Assembly (NCBI GenBank): GCA_963204915.1
Contig: CAUJHS010000048.1
Location: 99,969-163,968 of the forward strand
DNA from: Planctomycetota bacterium
Lineage (GTDB): Bacteria > Planctomycetota > Planctomycetia > Pirellulales > Pirellulaceae
Direction of reading: 5' to 3'
DNA: 64,000 bases
Shown here: piece by piece, positions 63,880 through 64,000 of the stretch
Numbering within the stretch: the first letter of the stretch is position 1
Layout of the letters: each line of letters opens with the position of its first letter
Program-made: the position numbers and the translations under genes
The notes under the pieces: generated by a model
Seen by the model: only the letters and a program-made list of their open reading frames with translations
Told to the model about the DNA's origin: nothing
Database searches by the model: none

Positions 63880-64000
63880 AGGCCGGCAGCGCTACTCGCT
63901 GGTGACGGTCAACGGCCGGGTGCGTCTGCGGCGCACCCGCTGGCATGGAGGAGCCGAGGGAAGTCGCGCTCCCACCGACGCTTGGCTGGACGTCGCCGAA

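Larger units (their letters stand above)
63613..64000 (+). mobile_element. 5' part of an ISKra4-like insertion sequence
   Basis: An 88-aa ORF (63613-63879, AGGAG 6 nt before ATG) begins MSELPALDREAYRQQM and ends DDWSAVAE. Sequence continuing to the window edge encodes, one frame over, NKGRQRYSLVTVNGRVRLRR and TDAWLDVAE, a pattern resembling the N-terminal region of ISKra4-type transposases with its KGRQRY-S-x-V-T-x-N-G-R-V block. The two pieces would make one protein if the ribosome or polymerase shifted frame after the C7 run at 63834-63840. Recognition is by memory of the family and is not certain; the catalytic DDE region is outside the window. Confidence 0.55.

Noticed and set aside
63500..63946. 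Minus-strand Pro/Arg-rich frame of 148 codons
   Set aside because: Antisense to the transposase-like ORF; the low-complexity product is what reverse reading of GC-rich coding DNA gives.

Overview
The window reads as chromosomal DNA of a planctomycete (Planctomycetota, probably Planctomycetia). No rRNA or single marker proves this. The family mix is typical of that phylum: planctomycete-type cytochrome c modules, a DUF1501 protein beside a sulfatase, a sialidase, PQQ-type beta-propeller proteins, a Ser/Thr kinase with an N-terminal zinc ribbon, an exported WD40/caspase-like protein and a DUF2934 protein. Genes are loosely packed, several have GTG starts, and few form long operons. I found no CRISPR array and no complete mobile element.

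Layout. 1-8.5 kb, minus strand: a kinase fused to a formylglycine-generating-enzyme-like domain (runs off the left edge), a cyanophycinase-like S51 peptidase, leucyl aminopeptidase, and a 1183-aa WD40/PDZ-like/caspase-like protein. 8.5-15.7 kb, minus: an exported protein of unknown function, a tri-heme planctomycete cytochrome, and two tandem paralogous cell-envelope proteins, three of these units ending in clear intrinsic terminators. 16-21.3 kb, minus: fatty acid desaturase, a YfhO-like membrane protein, and a small-protein/FHA pair. 21.5-33.5 kb, mostly plus: membrane protein, holA, lipoprotein, PQQ propeller, DUF1326 protein, sialidase, GAPDH, M3 oligopeptidase, with a VTT membrane protein on minus. 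33.5-35.3 kb, minus: the phospholipid pair plsC-cdsA. 35.5-37.9 kb, plus: a redoxin-like lipoprotein without active-site cysteines, a TonB-domain protein and tsaE.

37.9-47.5 kb, minus, is one efflux locus: an oversized TolC-like lipoprotein, a MacA-like adaptor with two C-terminal EF-hands, a MacB-type ATPase, its FtsX-type permease and an exported protein. These probably form a tripartite cell-envelope ABC exporter. 48-58.3 kb, plus: a membrane-anchored coiled-coil protein, a solitary C5-cytosine DNA methyltransferase, the DUF1501/sulfatase pair, an RlmI-type rRNA methyltransferase and a YgiQ-type radical SAM protein. 58.3-60.6 kb is a patch of small ORFs around tRNA-Arg(TCG), with an integrase C-terminal remnant abutting the tRNA and a PQQ-propeller gene broken by stops and a frameshift. 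60.6-63.1 kb encodes a SWIM/SNF2 helicase. The right edge enters what looks like an ISKra4-type transposase whose reading frame breaks just after a C7 run.

The stretches most worth a second look are the cytochrome/exported protein/caspase run (4.9-12.0 kb), the calcium-motif efflux locus (38-47.5 kb), the nested palindrome at 31023-31086, the solitary DNA methyltransferase, and the decayed island at tRNA-Arg.
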